From assembly GCF_030035675.1 (NCBI RefSeq), contig NC_084482.1, positions 222,810,943-222,874,942 of the forward strand: DNA of 64,000 nt. Direction: 5' to 3'. This document shows positions 1 to 10,088 of the stretch, piece after piece. How positions within the stretch are numbered: the first letter of the stretch is position 1; every line of letters begins with the position of its first letter. This DNA is from Rhineura floridana (Eukaryota; Chordata; Lepidosauria; Squamata; Rhineuridae). The notes under the pieces were generated by a model. That model saw only the letters and a program-made list of their open reading frames with translations, ran no database searches and was not told where the DNA came from. The position numbers and the translations under genes were made by a program.

Positions 1-382
1 CAAACTTCTTGAAAGATTCCACCAATGCTGCCTCTGGAAAATTCTGCAAATTACTTGGGAAGATAGGCAGACTAATGTTAGCGTTTTGGAAGAAACAAAG
101 ACCACCAGTGTTGAAACAATGATCCTCCACCATCAACTTTGCTGGACTGGCCATGTTGTTCGAATGCCTGATCACCGTCTTCCAAAGCAGCTACTTTACT
201 CCCAACTTAAGGATGGAAAACGGAATATCGGTGGACAGCAAAAGAGGTTTGAAGATGTTCTCAAAGCTAATCTAAAAAAATGTAACATAAGCATCGGGAA
301 CTGGGAAGCCTTGGCCCATGAGAAGTCTCAATTGGAGGTCGGCCATTATCAAAGGTGCTACAGAAGAACTTCAAAATAATTA
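1..382 (+). mobile_element. Non-LTR retrotransposon (LINE) C-terminal fragment, first half
   Basis: The translated stretch reads as the region C-terminal to a LINE reverse transcriptase: a Leu-Glu-Arg-Phe-His start, then WTGHVVRMPDHRLPKQLLY and GKRNIGGQQKRF. That block is familiar from many vertebrate and invertebrate LINE proteins; I cannot assign the clade. The reading frame runs on through a conserved-looking tail and is cut at about 382, where the L2-related insertion begins. The continuation is found at 2650-2910, so the two pieces are one element split by an insertion. Confidence 0.65.
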
Positions 383-555
383 GAAATAAGAATGGTGCTT
401 ACCAGGAATGCATGTAACAGACTGGGAATCTCCCCCTCACTTGAATTAACAGCAGCTGCCACCGTTTGAAAGAACAATTGCTGCTAGTGAGCACTGAGGG
501 AAAGCTACAGGCAGCTGGGCACTCAGCAACTGTAATTATTCCAAAGCAATTCAAC
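383..555. other. Unassigned sequence between LINE tail and GC-rich block
   Basis: No recognisable coding or repeat signature. It lies between the broken LINE tail and the GC-rich block and is probably part of whatever inserted with the L2. Confidence 0.3.
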
Positions 556-1075
556 GTCGTTTCGGCCTTCGCCGCTGCTGTTGTGTGTGTGTGTGCATTG
601 TTGCGGCCTGTTTGGGCCCTGCTGCTGGCGGTGTTGCGTTGCCGCCGTTGCTGCTGCCTGTTCGCCCGCCCGCCATCGTTGTGCCACCGTCGTTGTCATC
701 GCCGGCCCGCTTGCGTGCGGGCGTTGTCGTCGTTGCCGGGGGGCGCGCCGCCGCTGAGGACTCCATTGCCGCAGCCCGCGCCGTCATTGCCGTCGTCTGC
801 CCGCTTGTACGCTGTCGCTGCTGCTAGGGGGCGTGTCGCTGCTGGGGACTCTGTCGCCGCGGCCCGCGCCGCCGCTGTCGGACAGCTTGCATGCAGATGT
901 TGTCGCTGTTGCTGAGGGGCGTGTCGCTGCTGGGGACTCCGCTGTGACCCGTCCTGCTGCCATTGCTGCCGCCGCCCGCTGGCGCGCGGGGCGTTGTCAT
1001 CGCCGGGGGGGCCGTGCTGCTGCCAGTGGACTTCGTCGCTGCGGCCTGTTGTCACCGCCATCGCCGCCGCGGGTT
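556..1075. repeat. GC-rich degenerate minisatellite (CTG/CGC rich)
   Basis: This block is strikingly GC-rich and built from about four diverged units of roughly 85-110 bp. Each carries versions of GCTTGCATGC, GTCGCTGCTG, GGGGACTC and GCCGCAGCCCGC. Several frames stay open on both strands because of the composition (Ala/Arg/Pro-rich translations), so those frames should not be read as genes. It runs directly into an L2 reverse transcriptase frame at about 1077, so it may be the 5' part of that element or a separate minisatellite joined by deletion. Confidence 0.65.
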
Positions 1076-1076
1076 G

Positions 1077-2651
1077 CAGGGAGGCAGTAGTGAGACCTCT
1101 TTTAAAGAAACCCTCCTTGGACCCAGATAATCTGAATAACTATAGACAGGTGGCAAATGTCCCTTTTTTGGGCAAGGTTTTGGAGCGGGTGGTTGCCAGC
1201 CAACTCCAGGCGCTCTTGGATGAAACCGATTATCTAGATCCGTTTCAATCCGGTTTCAGGCCCAGTTTTGGCACCAAAACAGCCTTGGTCACCCTGTATG
1301 ATGACCTTTGTCGGGAGAAGGACAGGGGGAGTGTGACTCTGTTGATTCTCCTTGATCTCTCAGCGGCGTTTGATACCATCGACCATGGTATCCTTCTGGG
1401 GAGACTCGTGGAGTTGGGTGTCGGGGGCACTGCTTGGCAGTGGTTCCGCTCCTTCTTCGCGGATCGTCACCAGAAGGTAGTGCTTGGGGAACATCACTCG
1501 ACACCATGGACTCTCCATTGTGGAGTCCCCCAGAGATCGGTTTTGTCCCCCATGCTTTTCAACATCTACGTGCAGCCGCTGGGTGCGGTCATCAGGAGTT
1601 TTGGAGTGCGTTGCCATCAGTATGCTGATGACACGCAGCTCTATTTCTCCTTTTCATCTTCCTCAGGTGAGTCTGTTGATGTGCTGAACCGTTGCCCGAC
1701 CACGATAATGGACTGGATGAGAGCTAATAAACTGAGACTCAATCCAGACAAGACCGAGACATTGTTGGTGAACGCCTTCCCTGCTCAGATGGTGGATGCT
1801 TACCCTGTTCTGGATGGGGTTACACTCCCCCTGAAAGAACAGGTACGTAGTTTGGGGGTTCTTCTCGACTCTTCCTTGTCTCTCGAGGCCCAAGTGGCCT
1901 CGGTGGCACGGAATGCATTTTACCATCTTCGTCTGGTAGCCCAACTACGCCCCTATCTGGACAGGGACGACCTCGCCTCCGTTGTCCACGCTCTGGTAAC
2001 TTCAAGATTGGATTACTGTAATGCGCTCTACGTAGGGCTGCCCTTGAAGACAGTTCGGAAGCTTCAGCTGGTGCAGAACGCAGCTGCCAGATTATTGACG
2101 AGGACCAGTCGGTCTTCGCATATAACACCTGTCCTGGTGCGTCTGCACTGGCTTCCTATTTGCTTCCGGGCGAGATTCAAGGTGCTGGTTTTGACCTATA
2201 AAGCCTTACACGGTGTGGGACCTCAATACCTTGTGGAACGCCTCTCTCGCTATGAACCTACCCGTTCACTTCGTTCAGAATCTAAGGCCCTCCTCCGGGT
2301 ACCAACCCATCGGGAAGCCCGGAGGGTGGTTATGAGATCTAGGGCCTTTTCTGTGGTGGCCCCTGAGTTGTGGAACAGCCTCCCCGAAGAGGTACGCCTG
2401 GCACCTACACTTCCATCTTTTTGGTGCCAGGTAAAGACCTTTTTATGCTCCCAGGCATTTTAATCTTCTTAACTTTTTTAATCTTTTAATCTGTATTTTA
2501 ATTTTTGTAGTATTTATTTTGTTTTTGCTGTGCTTTTCGTTGTTTGTTTGTATATGTTTTTGTATTTTTATTATGATATATTGTATTTTATTTTGTTTGT
2601 TCACCGCCCTGAGAGCTATAAATTGAAATAATAAATAAATAAATAAATAAA
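1077..2651 (+). mobile_element. L2-type LINE, 5'-truncated, RT open to its natural stop
   Basis: From 1081 the frame encodes an L2-clade reverse transcriptase beginning near the KKPSLDPDNLNNYR box. It continues through [12 protein letters not shown] (first catalytic Asp), the GVPQ..LSPML box and QYADDTQLY (catalytic Asp pair), then the C-terminal region with [12 protein letters not shown] and WNSLPEEV, to the stop at 2461-2463. The endonuclease half is absent. One odd residue: the usual GVPQG is GVPQR here. The 3' UTR is T/A-rich and ends in (TAAA)n at 2625-2651. The open RT frame suggests a fairly recent copy. Confidence 0.85.
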
Positions 2652-2910
2652 TATGGACTTTGAAGAAGCACGAGTATAGGTCAAAAGGGACAAACAAGCT
2701 AAGCGGAAGGCACATCAAGCAAACCCTCATCATGACCATCTCCCATCTGGAACCCTATGTCCTCACTGTGGGAGGCTGTGTGGATCCAGAATTGGCTTCC
2801 ACAGTCACTTACGGACCCACTGTTAAAGACCTTACCCTGGAAGACAATCTTACTCATCCATGAGTTATCGCCAATGAATGAAAATACTTCCTGCATTTTC
2901 CTCTCCACCC
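2652..2910 (+). mobile_element. LINE C-terminal fragment, second half, with C2H2-like finger
   Basis: Resumes the LINE interrupted at 382: the reading passes through a basic, Lys/Arg-rich stretch (near 2660-2710) into CPHCGRLCGSRIGLHSHLRT at about 2759-2820, a CX2C...HX3-4H zinc-finger-like tail typical of this group of LINE proteins. The frame is degraded between parts, so this is a relic. Its tail end merges into unassigned sequence near 2910. Confidence 0.55.
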
Positions 2911-3099
2911 TTCACCCCAGACAGGCTACTGAGAGAACAGAGCCCTCATAAAGGGCAACCAACCAGCAAGGATCTAGTGTAGTATGCTCTTCCCCCTTGC
3001 CCACCAGGAAGTAGCGGGCAGAGCAGGCAACCACAGCCAATAAATATGGCAACAACACAGGACACTCCCAACTAGCTCTGGTCATTGGTTGGGGAAATT
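2911..3099. other. Unassigned repeat-derived sequence
   Basis: No gene seen. It probably belongs to the LINE 3' region or to the leading part of the DIRS-like fossil that follows. Confidence 0.3.
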
Positions 3100-4248
3100 G
3101 TGCATAATACAATGGCCCAGAGCACCCCCTCAATCAAACATGGTGGCTCAAAGACCTTACCAAGCAATAAGAGATGGATAGAGCCCCCCTAAGGCCAAGA
3201 GGGTTAAGAAAACACAGCTAAAGGGCCCATCTGACCAGACATCTTGTAAGATTAAGTAGATGGACCACGATGGTCAAGTGCGATGATGAGTCCAGCGGAG
3301 TATCCCATCAAACATCCCAGTCCATCCAATCATCCAGCCAGTCAACATCAAGCCAGGGAGGTGCCTTGGAGTTCTCAGATCAGCTGCTGGAGAGACTCAA
3401 GAAGGCTCTATTTGGGTCATCATCCAGTGACCTCAGTTTGGCACAGGCATCTGCCATCAATTGCGCTACCAATGCAATTGCCACTAAGGGGTGAAAGGAC
3501 AGGTGCAAAACCAAGGACAATGAAGACCCCCTACATCAGTGGCATCACTAGGGGGTGCGGGGTGTGTGGACCACACCAGGTGACACCATCAGAGGGGGGT
3601 GATTCTCACCTTTAATTTTAAAAAAATTAAGTTTCTAGCTGGTCCGATTCTCGAGATATACATAAAAACGTCAGCTGCCCCCGTTAAATCTTTTTTTAAA
3701 CTACTGTATAGCACTTCGTAGCTTTAACCCCGCCCATTCAGGATTGCAGCCAATCAGTGAAGTGTTTGGTTGACCTGTGGCAGTGTCTAGTAAACCTCAT
3801 TCCAAGGCCAGAAAATGGCGGTTCCCCCCCCCCCGTTTATCTGAAAATCTCATAAATTGGGTAAGTGTATACATTTCAGTTTTTCCCCCTCTTGTGTGTA
3901 GGAGTCAGATCCTGGGCAGTGTTTTCAAAACCTTCCCAATACCTGCTTTTCTGGGTGTAAAAGCATTGCTAATCCCATATGTCCAGAGTAAATCCCATTG
4001 AATTCAATAGGATTTACTTTTGAGTAGACATGGTTATGAATGTGCTGAAAATCAATGGGACTTTGGAGTGAATGTAAAAAAGAATTGTGTTTGTGTTCTC
4101 TTTCTGTGCCCCCCTCTCCAGTCCTATTTTAAAGCAAGTAGGCAGGGCTTACTTAGGTATTACAGTTTTTATTCTGTAGGAAATGAATACTGATTTTTTA
4201 AAAACTAATACTGATTTTGCTGCAATGACCAACTGGTTTGATAATAAA

Positions 4249-5087
4249 GTTCAATGGGGTGAGTCTACCCCTGAAGGACCAGGTCCGTAGCCTTGGGGTT
4301 GTGCTTGATTCCAGGCTGTCCATGGAGGCTCAGATTTCGGCAGTGAGTCGGGCAGCCTGGTATCAACTACACCTCATAGGAAGGCTACAACCCTACCTTC
4401 CTGTTCATCAGCTCCCACTAGTGGTACACGCCCTGGTCACCTCTCGTCTGGACTAATGTAATGCGCTCTACGTGGGGTTACCCTTGAAAACGGTCCGGAA
4501 ATTACAACTTATACAAAATGCGGAGGCTCGACTACTTACGAATAGTCGCTGCCGAGATCACATCACACCAGTGTTGTTCGATCTACACTGGCTTCCAGTT
4601 GTTTTCCGAGCCCAATTCAAGGTGTTGGTATTGACCTTTAAATCCCTATATGGTTTCGGCCCAGTCTATCTTATGGAGCGCCTTCAACGCCACCAATTAT
4701 GCCACCCGACAAGATCGGCCACACAGGGCCTTCTCTCAATCCCGCCAACAAAAACAGCCAGATTGGTGGGTACTAGAGAGAGGGCATTCTCAGTGGTGGC
4801 CCCCACTCTTTGGAACTCCCTCCCACAAGATCTCCGGCACGCCTCTTCCCAAAATGTATTTTGGAAAGCCTTAAAGACCTGGCTCTTTCAACAGGCCTTC
4901 GGGATCTCCGGGGAGGGTAAATTGCTATAACTGAAATGCCTCCTGCCCTGTTTTAATATTGTTGTTGCAGCTGCATTGTTTTTATACTGTTTTTATATTG
5001 TATCATTGTATTTTCTCATTTTGTATTTTAACGATTTTGTACGTCGCCTAGAGTGGCCATTGGCCAGATAGGCGACACAGAAATTAA

Positions 5088-5126
<39 letters not shown>

Positions 5127-5127
5127 A
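4249..5127 (+). mobile_element. L2-type LINE 3' fragment inside hAT
   Basis: The insertion starts within the RT C-terminal region ([13 protein letters not shown]) and runs through WHxLPVVFRAQFKVL-like and [14 protein letters not shown] blocks to an (ATT)n tail at 5088-5127. The frame has one stop near 4454 (after TSRLD, before NALY). The related hAT at 43229 lacks this insertion at its matching point (about 43912), giving a clean empty site. It is closest to the L2 subtype also seen at 49912-51222 and 58072-59297. Confidence 0.85.
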
Positions 5128-5326
5128 CTATTATATGGGCTGTATGTATTTATACATCTGCAGTGTGTGTGTGTAGTCTTTCCAACAACCCTGTGAGGTA
5201 GGGTTGGAAACCAAGACAGCTCACAAGAAGAAATAAAGCCATTTAAAATCCAAGAACCATAAAGCAAGAATAAACAGTTGGAAAACAGCCTAAAGAGGCA
5301 TGATTCAGAATTTTGAGTTGGGTGAA

Positions 5327-5585
5327 TGAAGTTTATTTATTATTTGATTTATATCCCACCCTTCCTCCCAGTAGGAACCCAGGGCGGCAAACAAAAGCAC
5401 TAAAAGCACTTTAAAACATCATAAAAACAGACTTTAAAATATATTAAAACATCTTTGAAAATATTTTTTTAAAGCTTTAAAAAAATCTTTTTTAAAAAAG
5501 AAAAGGCTTAAAAACATATTAAAAAGCAATTCCAACACAGACTCAGACTGGGATAAGGTCTCAACTTAAAAGAACAAGTTGAAAG
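5327..5585 (-). mobile_element. L2-type 3' tail (minus) shared by two hAT copies
   Basis: The block beginning TTTATTTATTATTTGATTTATATC followed by CCACCCTTCCTCCCAGTAGG is the complement of an L2-type 3' end; the same tail appears at 42950-43190. It is present at the same internal position in the hAT copy at 43229 (44110-44375) and absent from the relative at 60556, where GAATGAAGTT continues straight into GCTTATCACTTGAGG. It is therefore an old insertion that amplified with the hAT family. Confidence 0.65.
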
Positions 5586-6729
5586 AACAAGTTCCTTATC
5601 ACTTGAGGCTGTAGTTCTCTGCACACTTCCCAGTTTGAGTAAGCCCCATTGAATACATTGGGACTTGCTTCTGAGTAAACAAACATCGGATTACACTATG
5701 AATATATTCACAGATTGTGTAATTCATAAACATATTTGAGAGTCATGTTTATATAAATAGTTCTTCATACTGTGTCCCAATAAGTATTGGATTTCACACT
5801 ATGGTTGTAGATGATTTTTTCCTCTACATTTTAAGTGTGCCCTTCTTCCTGGGGGTGGTCATGGTTCTCCATTGTTTTCATCCTGAGGGGAGGATAGGCT
5901 GAGAGATGGTGAGTAGCACATTTAAGGTCTCTTCATCTCCCCCCCCACTTTTTTATTTGTCTTTATTTTATATTTCTCCAATATCTTCCCCTGGCTGTTT
6001 TTATGTATTTTAAATATTTTTAGATTAAATAAATAGGAAATCGTAATTGTGAACCTCCCTAAAAGCAATTTACCTGTCCTTATGTTTTGGCAAAGTGATG
6101 GTGTGAAGGCCTGCTGGTAGAACAAGAGACCATGTTTGAAGCATGTTATAAGATGTTTGAGGACTTTGTCACACATTACTTTTTGAGACCTGTAGATTCA
6201 TGTTGGAAAGAACACGTGCACGTATTGAATGGTGGTTTGGGTGCTGTTTTTTCAGTCTATGCTGCATGCATAGGGAAGGTGATACATCATCTGGCAGCTA
6301 GCTTCATAACGTGAGAATGAAAAACATTTGGATCACCATTCACTTGTTTACTTTTCTCACTATTGAGACCACTTCATATATTACTTTTTCATACACAGAA
6401 ATTTAATCTTTGTATAGGAAAAAGTTTATTTTGTAAAATGTGAAGGACAGTGGCTGCCCAGTCAGTATAACCACTGTACAAGATCTACTCAGCCACTGTA
6501 ATTACCTTTTTGTTTTGAGTGCCCTTTTGTCTGGGTCTTGGTTCAGGTGTGTATCCAACTTTGATGTGCTTATGGAAGGGGTGTGCAAGTAGTGCCCCCC
6601 ACAAGTGTGGAGGCTTGGACAAACATTATGTTATGGAAAACCAACGTCTGTGTGAAAGTACATATTTGGGAATGCCATCAGTGTAATCCTAAACACACTT
6701 AATAAATAATATTGAACTTGCACATCACA

Positions 6730-9700
6730 AGTTTGGCTGTTTGGGTGCATTTTAATTGTCTGTTTGTTTTGTCTGTTGTGTGTATGAATGAGATTGTGTG
6801 GACGTGTTTGTGTATATTTATGTGTATTTTTATGCATTGTTGTGTGAATGTGTTTGTTTGTATTTAAATATTTTTAAAATGTGCCTGGGAGAGCATGCTT
6901 TGTATTTAACGGGGGGGCTTCCGGGGGCCCCAATTAGCATAGTGACGGGTAATGGGAGGTATGGCATTAGGAGGAGAACATGCCAGGTAAGGGGAACTCA
7001 CCCCAGACAAGTTGTGTCTGTGCCTTGTTCCGGTTCTCCTCAAGACCACAGAACTGCTGGTTGTTCTATCAGCCAGCCCTTAGATCTCCAGGTGCTGCTT
7101 TTGAATGCCAGGTCGGTATATAATAAAACCTCCCTTGTCCATGATTTAATTGTGGATGAGGGTGCCGACCTGGCGTGTATAACCGAGACCTGGGTGGGTG
7201 AGCAGGGAGGAGTTGCCCTCTCTCAGCTTTGCCCACCTGGGTATACGGTGCAGCACTATGGCAGATCTGAGGGCCGGGGAGGCGGGGTCGCTGTGGTCTA
7301 TAGGAGTATTTTCTCTCTCACCAGGCATCCTGTCCAGATGACGACTGGTCTAGAGTGCCTCCACCTTGTACTGGGCCAAGGAGACAGACTGGGAATCTTG
7401 TTGGTGTACCGCCCACCTTGCTGCCCAACAGCTTCCCTAGCTGAGCTGACAGAGATAGTCTCGGAGGTGTTGTTGAGGTCCCCCAAACTTGTGGTGTTGG
7501 ATATCAACGTTCATGCCGAGACTGTCTTATCTGGAGCGGCTCAGGACTTCATGGCCTCCATGACAACCATGGGGCTGTCTCAATTTGTTACTGGCCCAAC
7601 GCATGTGTCGGGTCACACTCTTGATTTGATCTTCGCCACTGGTCATGGAGATGGTGATCTGGAGGTGGGGTATTTTTCATCTACTCCATTGTCATGGACA
7701 GATCACCGCCTGCTGAGTTTTAGACTTACGACGACTCTTTCCCTCTGCAAGGGTGGGGGACCTATTAAGTTGGTCCGCTCCCGGAGGCTTATGGATCCTA
7801 TGGGTTTTCAGAGGGTTCTGGGAGTTTTTCCAGCTGATAGTACTGGCACTCCTGCTGAGGCCTTGGTCGAACTGTGGAATACAGAGATGGCCCAGGCTAT
7901 CGACACGATCGCTCCCGCGCGCCCTCTTTGATGCAGAGCTCATACAGCTCCGTGGTGTACCCCAGAGCTGAGAGTGATGAAGCAAGAGAGAAGGAGGCTG
8001 GAGTGCAGATGGAGACGAACTCCAGACGGATGCAGTTATGCTTTGGTAAGTGCCTCTACTAAGTCATACATAAAAGCGGTAAGGGCGGCGAAGAAGTCCT
8101 ACTTCACTGCCTCTATCAAGACATCTCTCTGCCGCCCAGCAGAGCTTTTTAGGGTTGTACGAGGACTCTTACATTCTGGTCCTCAAGATACCATTGAAAC
8201 ATCTGAAGCTCGCTGTAACGACATTGCAGGGCACTTCCAAAATAAAATCGCATGTATCCGTAGGGACCTAGACTCTGATGTTACGACAGATGAATCCATT
8301 GAAGTGTCCAGAACACGGTCTTGTCTTTCATTATTGGATGAGTTTCAGTTGGTGCAGCTTGAGGAAGTGGACAAGGTGCTTGGAATGGTGCGGGCGACCA
8401 CGTCTGCTCTAGATCCTTGTCCATCTTGGCTGGTCAAGGCTAGCAGGACTGGTACCACCGGCTGGGCCAAGGAAGTGATAAATGCCTCCTTGAGTGAGGG
8501 AGTAGTCCCTAGTAGCCTCAAGGAGGCAGTAGCGAGACCTCTTTTGAAGAAACCTTCCTTAGACCCAGATAACTTGAACAATTATAGACCGGTGGCAAAT
8601 ATCCCCTTTTTGGGCAAGGTTCTGGAGCGGGTGGTTGCCAATCAGCTCCAGGTGCTCTTGGATGAGACCGATTATCTGGATCTGTTTCAATCTGGTTTTA
8701 GGCCTGGTTTTGGCACTGAAACAGCCTTGGTCGCCCTGTACGATGACCTCTGTCGGGAGAGGGACAGAGGGAGTGTGACTCTGTTGATTCTCCTTGATCT
8801 CTCAGCGGCGTTTGATACCATCGACCATGGTATCCTTCTGGGGAGACTCGCGGAGTTGAGAGTTGGAGGCGCTGCTTGGCAGTGGTTCCGCTCCTACTTG
8901 GCGGATCGTCGCCAGAAGGTAGTACTTGGGGAACATTGCTCGACACCTTGGACTCTCCATTGTGGAGTCCCTCAGGGGTCGATTTTGTCCCCCATGCTTT
9001 TTAACATCTACATGCAGCCTCTGGGTGCCATCATCAGGAGTTTTGGAGTGCGTTGCCACCAGTACGCTGATGACACGCAGCTCTATTTCTCCTTTTCATC
9101 TTCTACAGGTGAGTCTGTGGATGTGCTGAATCATTGCCTGACCGCGATAATGGACTGGATGAGAGCTAATAAACTGAGACTCAATCCAGACAAGACTGAG
9201 ACACTGTTGGTGAGTGCCTCACCTGCCCAGATGGTGGATGTTCACCCTGTTCTAGATGGGGTCACACTCCCCTTGAAGGAACAGGTTCGTAGTCTGGGAG
9301 TTCTTTTCGATCCTTCCTTGTCTCTTGAGGCGCAAGTGGCCTCGGTGGCAAGGAATGCGTTCTACCACCTTCGGTTGGTAGACCAGCTACGCCCCTATCT
9401 GGACAGGGATGACCTCCCCTCAGTTGTTCATGCTCTGGTAACTTCTAGGCTGGATTACTGTAATGCGCTCTACGTAGGGCTGCCCTTGAAGACAGTTCAG
9501 AAGCTTCAGCTAGTGCAAAACGCAGCAGCCAGACTGCTGACGAGGACCAGCCGGTCAGCACATATAACACCTGTTCTGGCCTGTTTGCACTGGCTACCTA
9601 TTTGTTTCCGAGCCAGATTCAAGGTGCTGGTTTTGACCTATAAAGCCTTACACGGCGTGGGACTGCAATATCTTGTGGAACGCCTCTCCCGCTATGAACC

Positions 9701-10088
9701 TACCCGGTCACTTCGCTCAGCATCTAAGGCCCTCCTCCGGGTACCAACCCATTGAGAAGCCCGGAGGACAGTTACTCGATCTAGGGCCTTTTCTGTAGTG
9801 GCCCCCAAACTGTGGAACAGCCTCCCCGAAGAAGTACACCTGGCGCCTACGCTTCTATCTTTTCAGCGCCAGGTTAAGACCTGGCTATGCTCCCAGGCAT
9901 TTTAAGCGTTTATGTTATAATTTAATTTTTTTATTTTTTATTTTTTTGTTTAGTTGCTGCTTGTGTTTATTGTTTGTTGTCTGATTTTATTGTTGATATT
10001 TTGTATTTTAACCTTTTTGTACACCGCCCAGAGAGCCACTCGCTATGGGCGGTCTATAAATGCAACAAACAAATAAATAAATAAATAA
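6730..10088 (+). mobile_element. Near full-length L2-type LINE inside hAT
   Basis: Inserted into the hAT between CATCACAA and ATATATTACGG; the related hAT at 45480 is the empty site. It has a TG/AT-rich 5' leader (6730-6890), one long frame with endonuclease and reverse transcriptase, a T-rich 3' UTR and an (AAATA)n tail ending about 10088. At about 3.36 kb it is the most complete L2 here. The nearly intact frame indicates late activity of the family in this lineage. Confidence 0.9.
6798..9905 (+). pseudogene. L2 LINE ORF: endonuclease plus reverse transcriptase
   Basis: A single frame runs from about 6798 to the stop at 9903-9905. The apurinic-type endonuclease is at about 7095-7740 (LLNARSVYNK, CITETWVG, GILLVYRPP, LDLIFATG, SWTDHRLL). 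The usual GDFN box reads LDINVHAE, so a key Asp/Asn-bearing motif is altered. The reverse transcriptase is at about 8530-9500 ([31 protein letters not shown]), followed by the C-terminal domain. The frame is interrupted only by two TGA codons, at 7929-7931 and 9753-9755. The second sits where the copy at 1077-2651 has CGG, so CpG decay is a plausible cause. Non-functional as it stands. Confidence 0.85.

Noticed and set aside
466-1090. Overlapping Ala/Arg/Pro-rich open frames on both strands
   Set aside because: Result of the GC-rich repeat composition; frames are open in several phases at once and match no family I know.
1245-2128. Antisense frames over the L2 reverse transcriptase
   Set aside because: Shadow frames opposite a real RT frame with catalytic motifs on the + strand.
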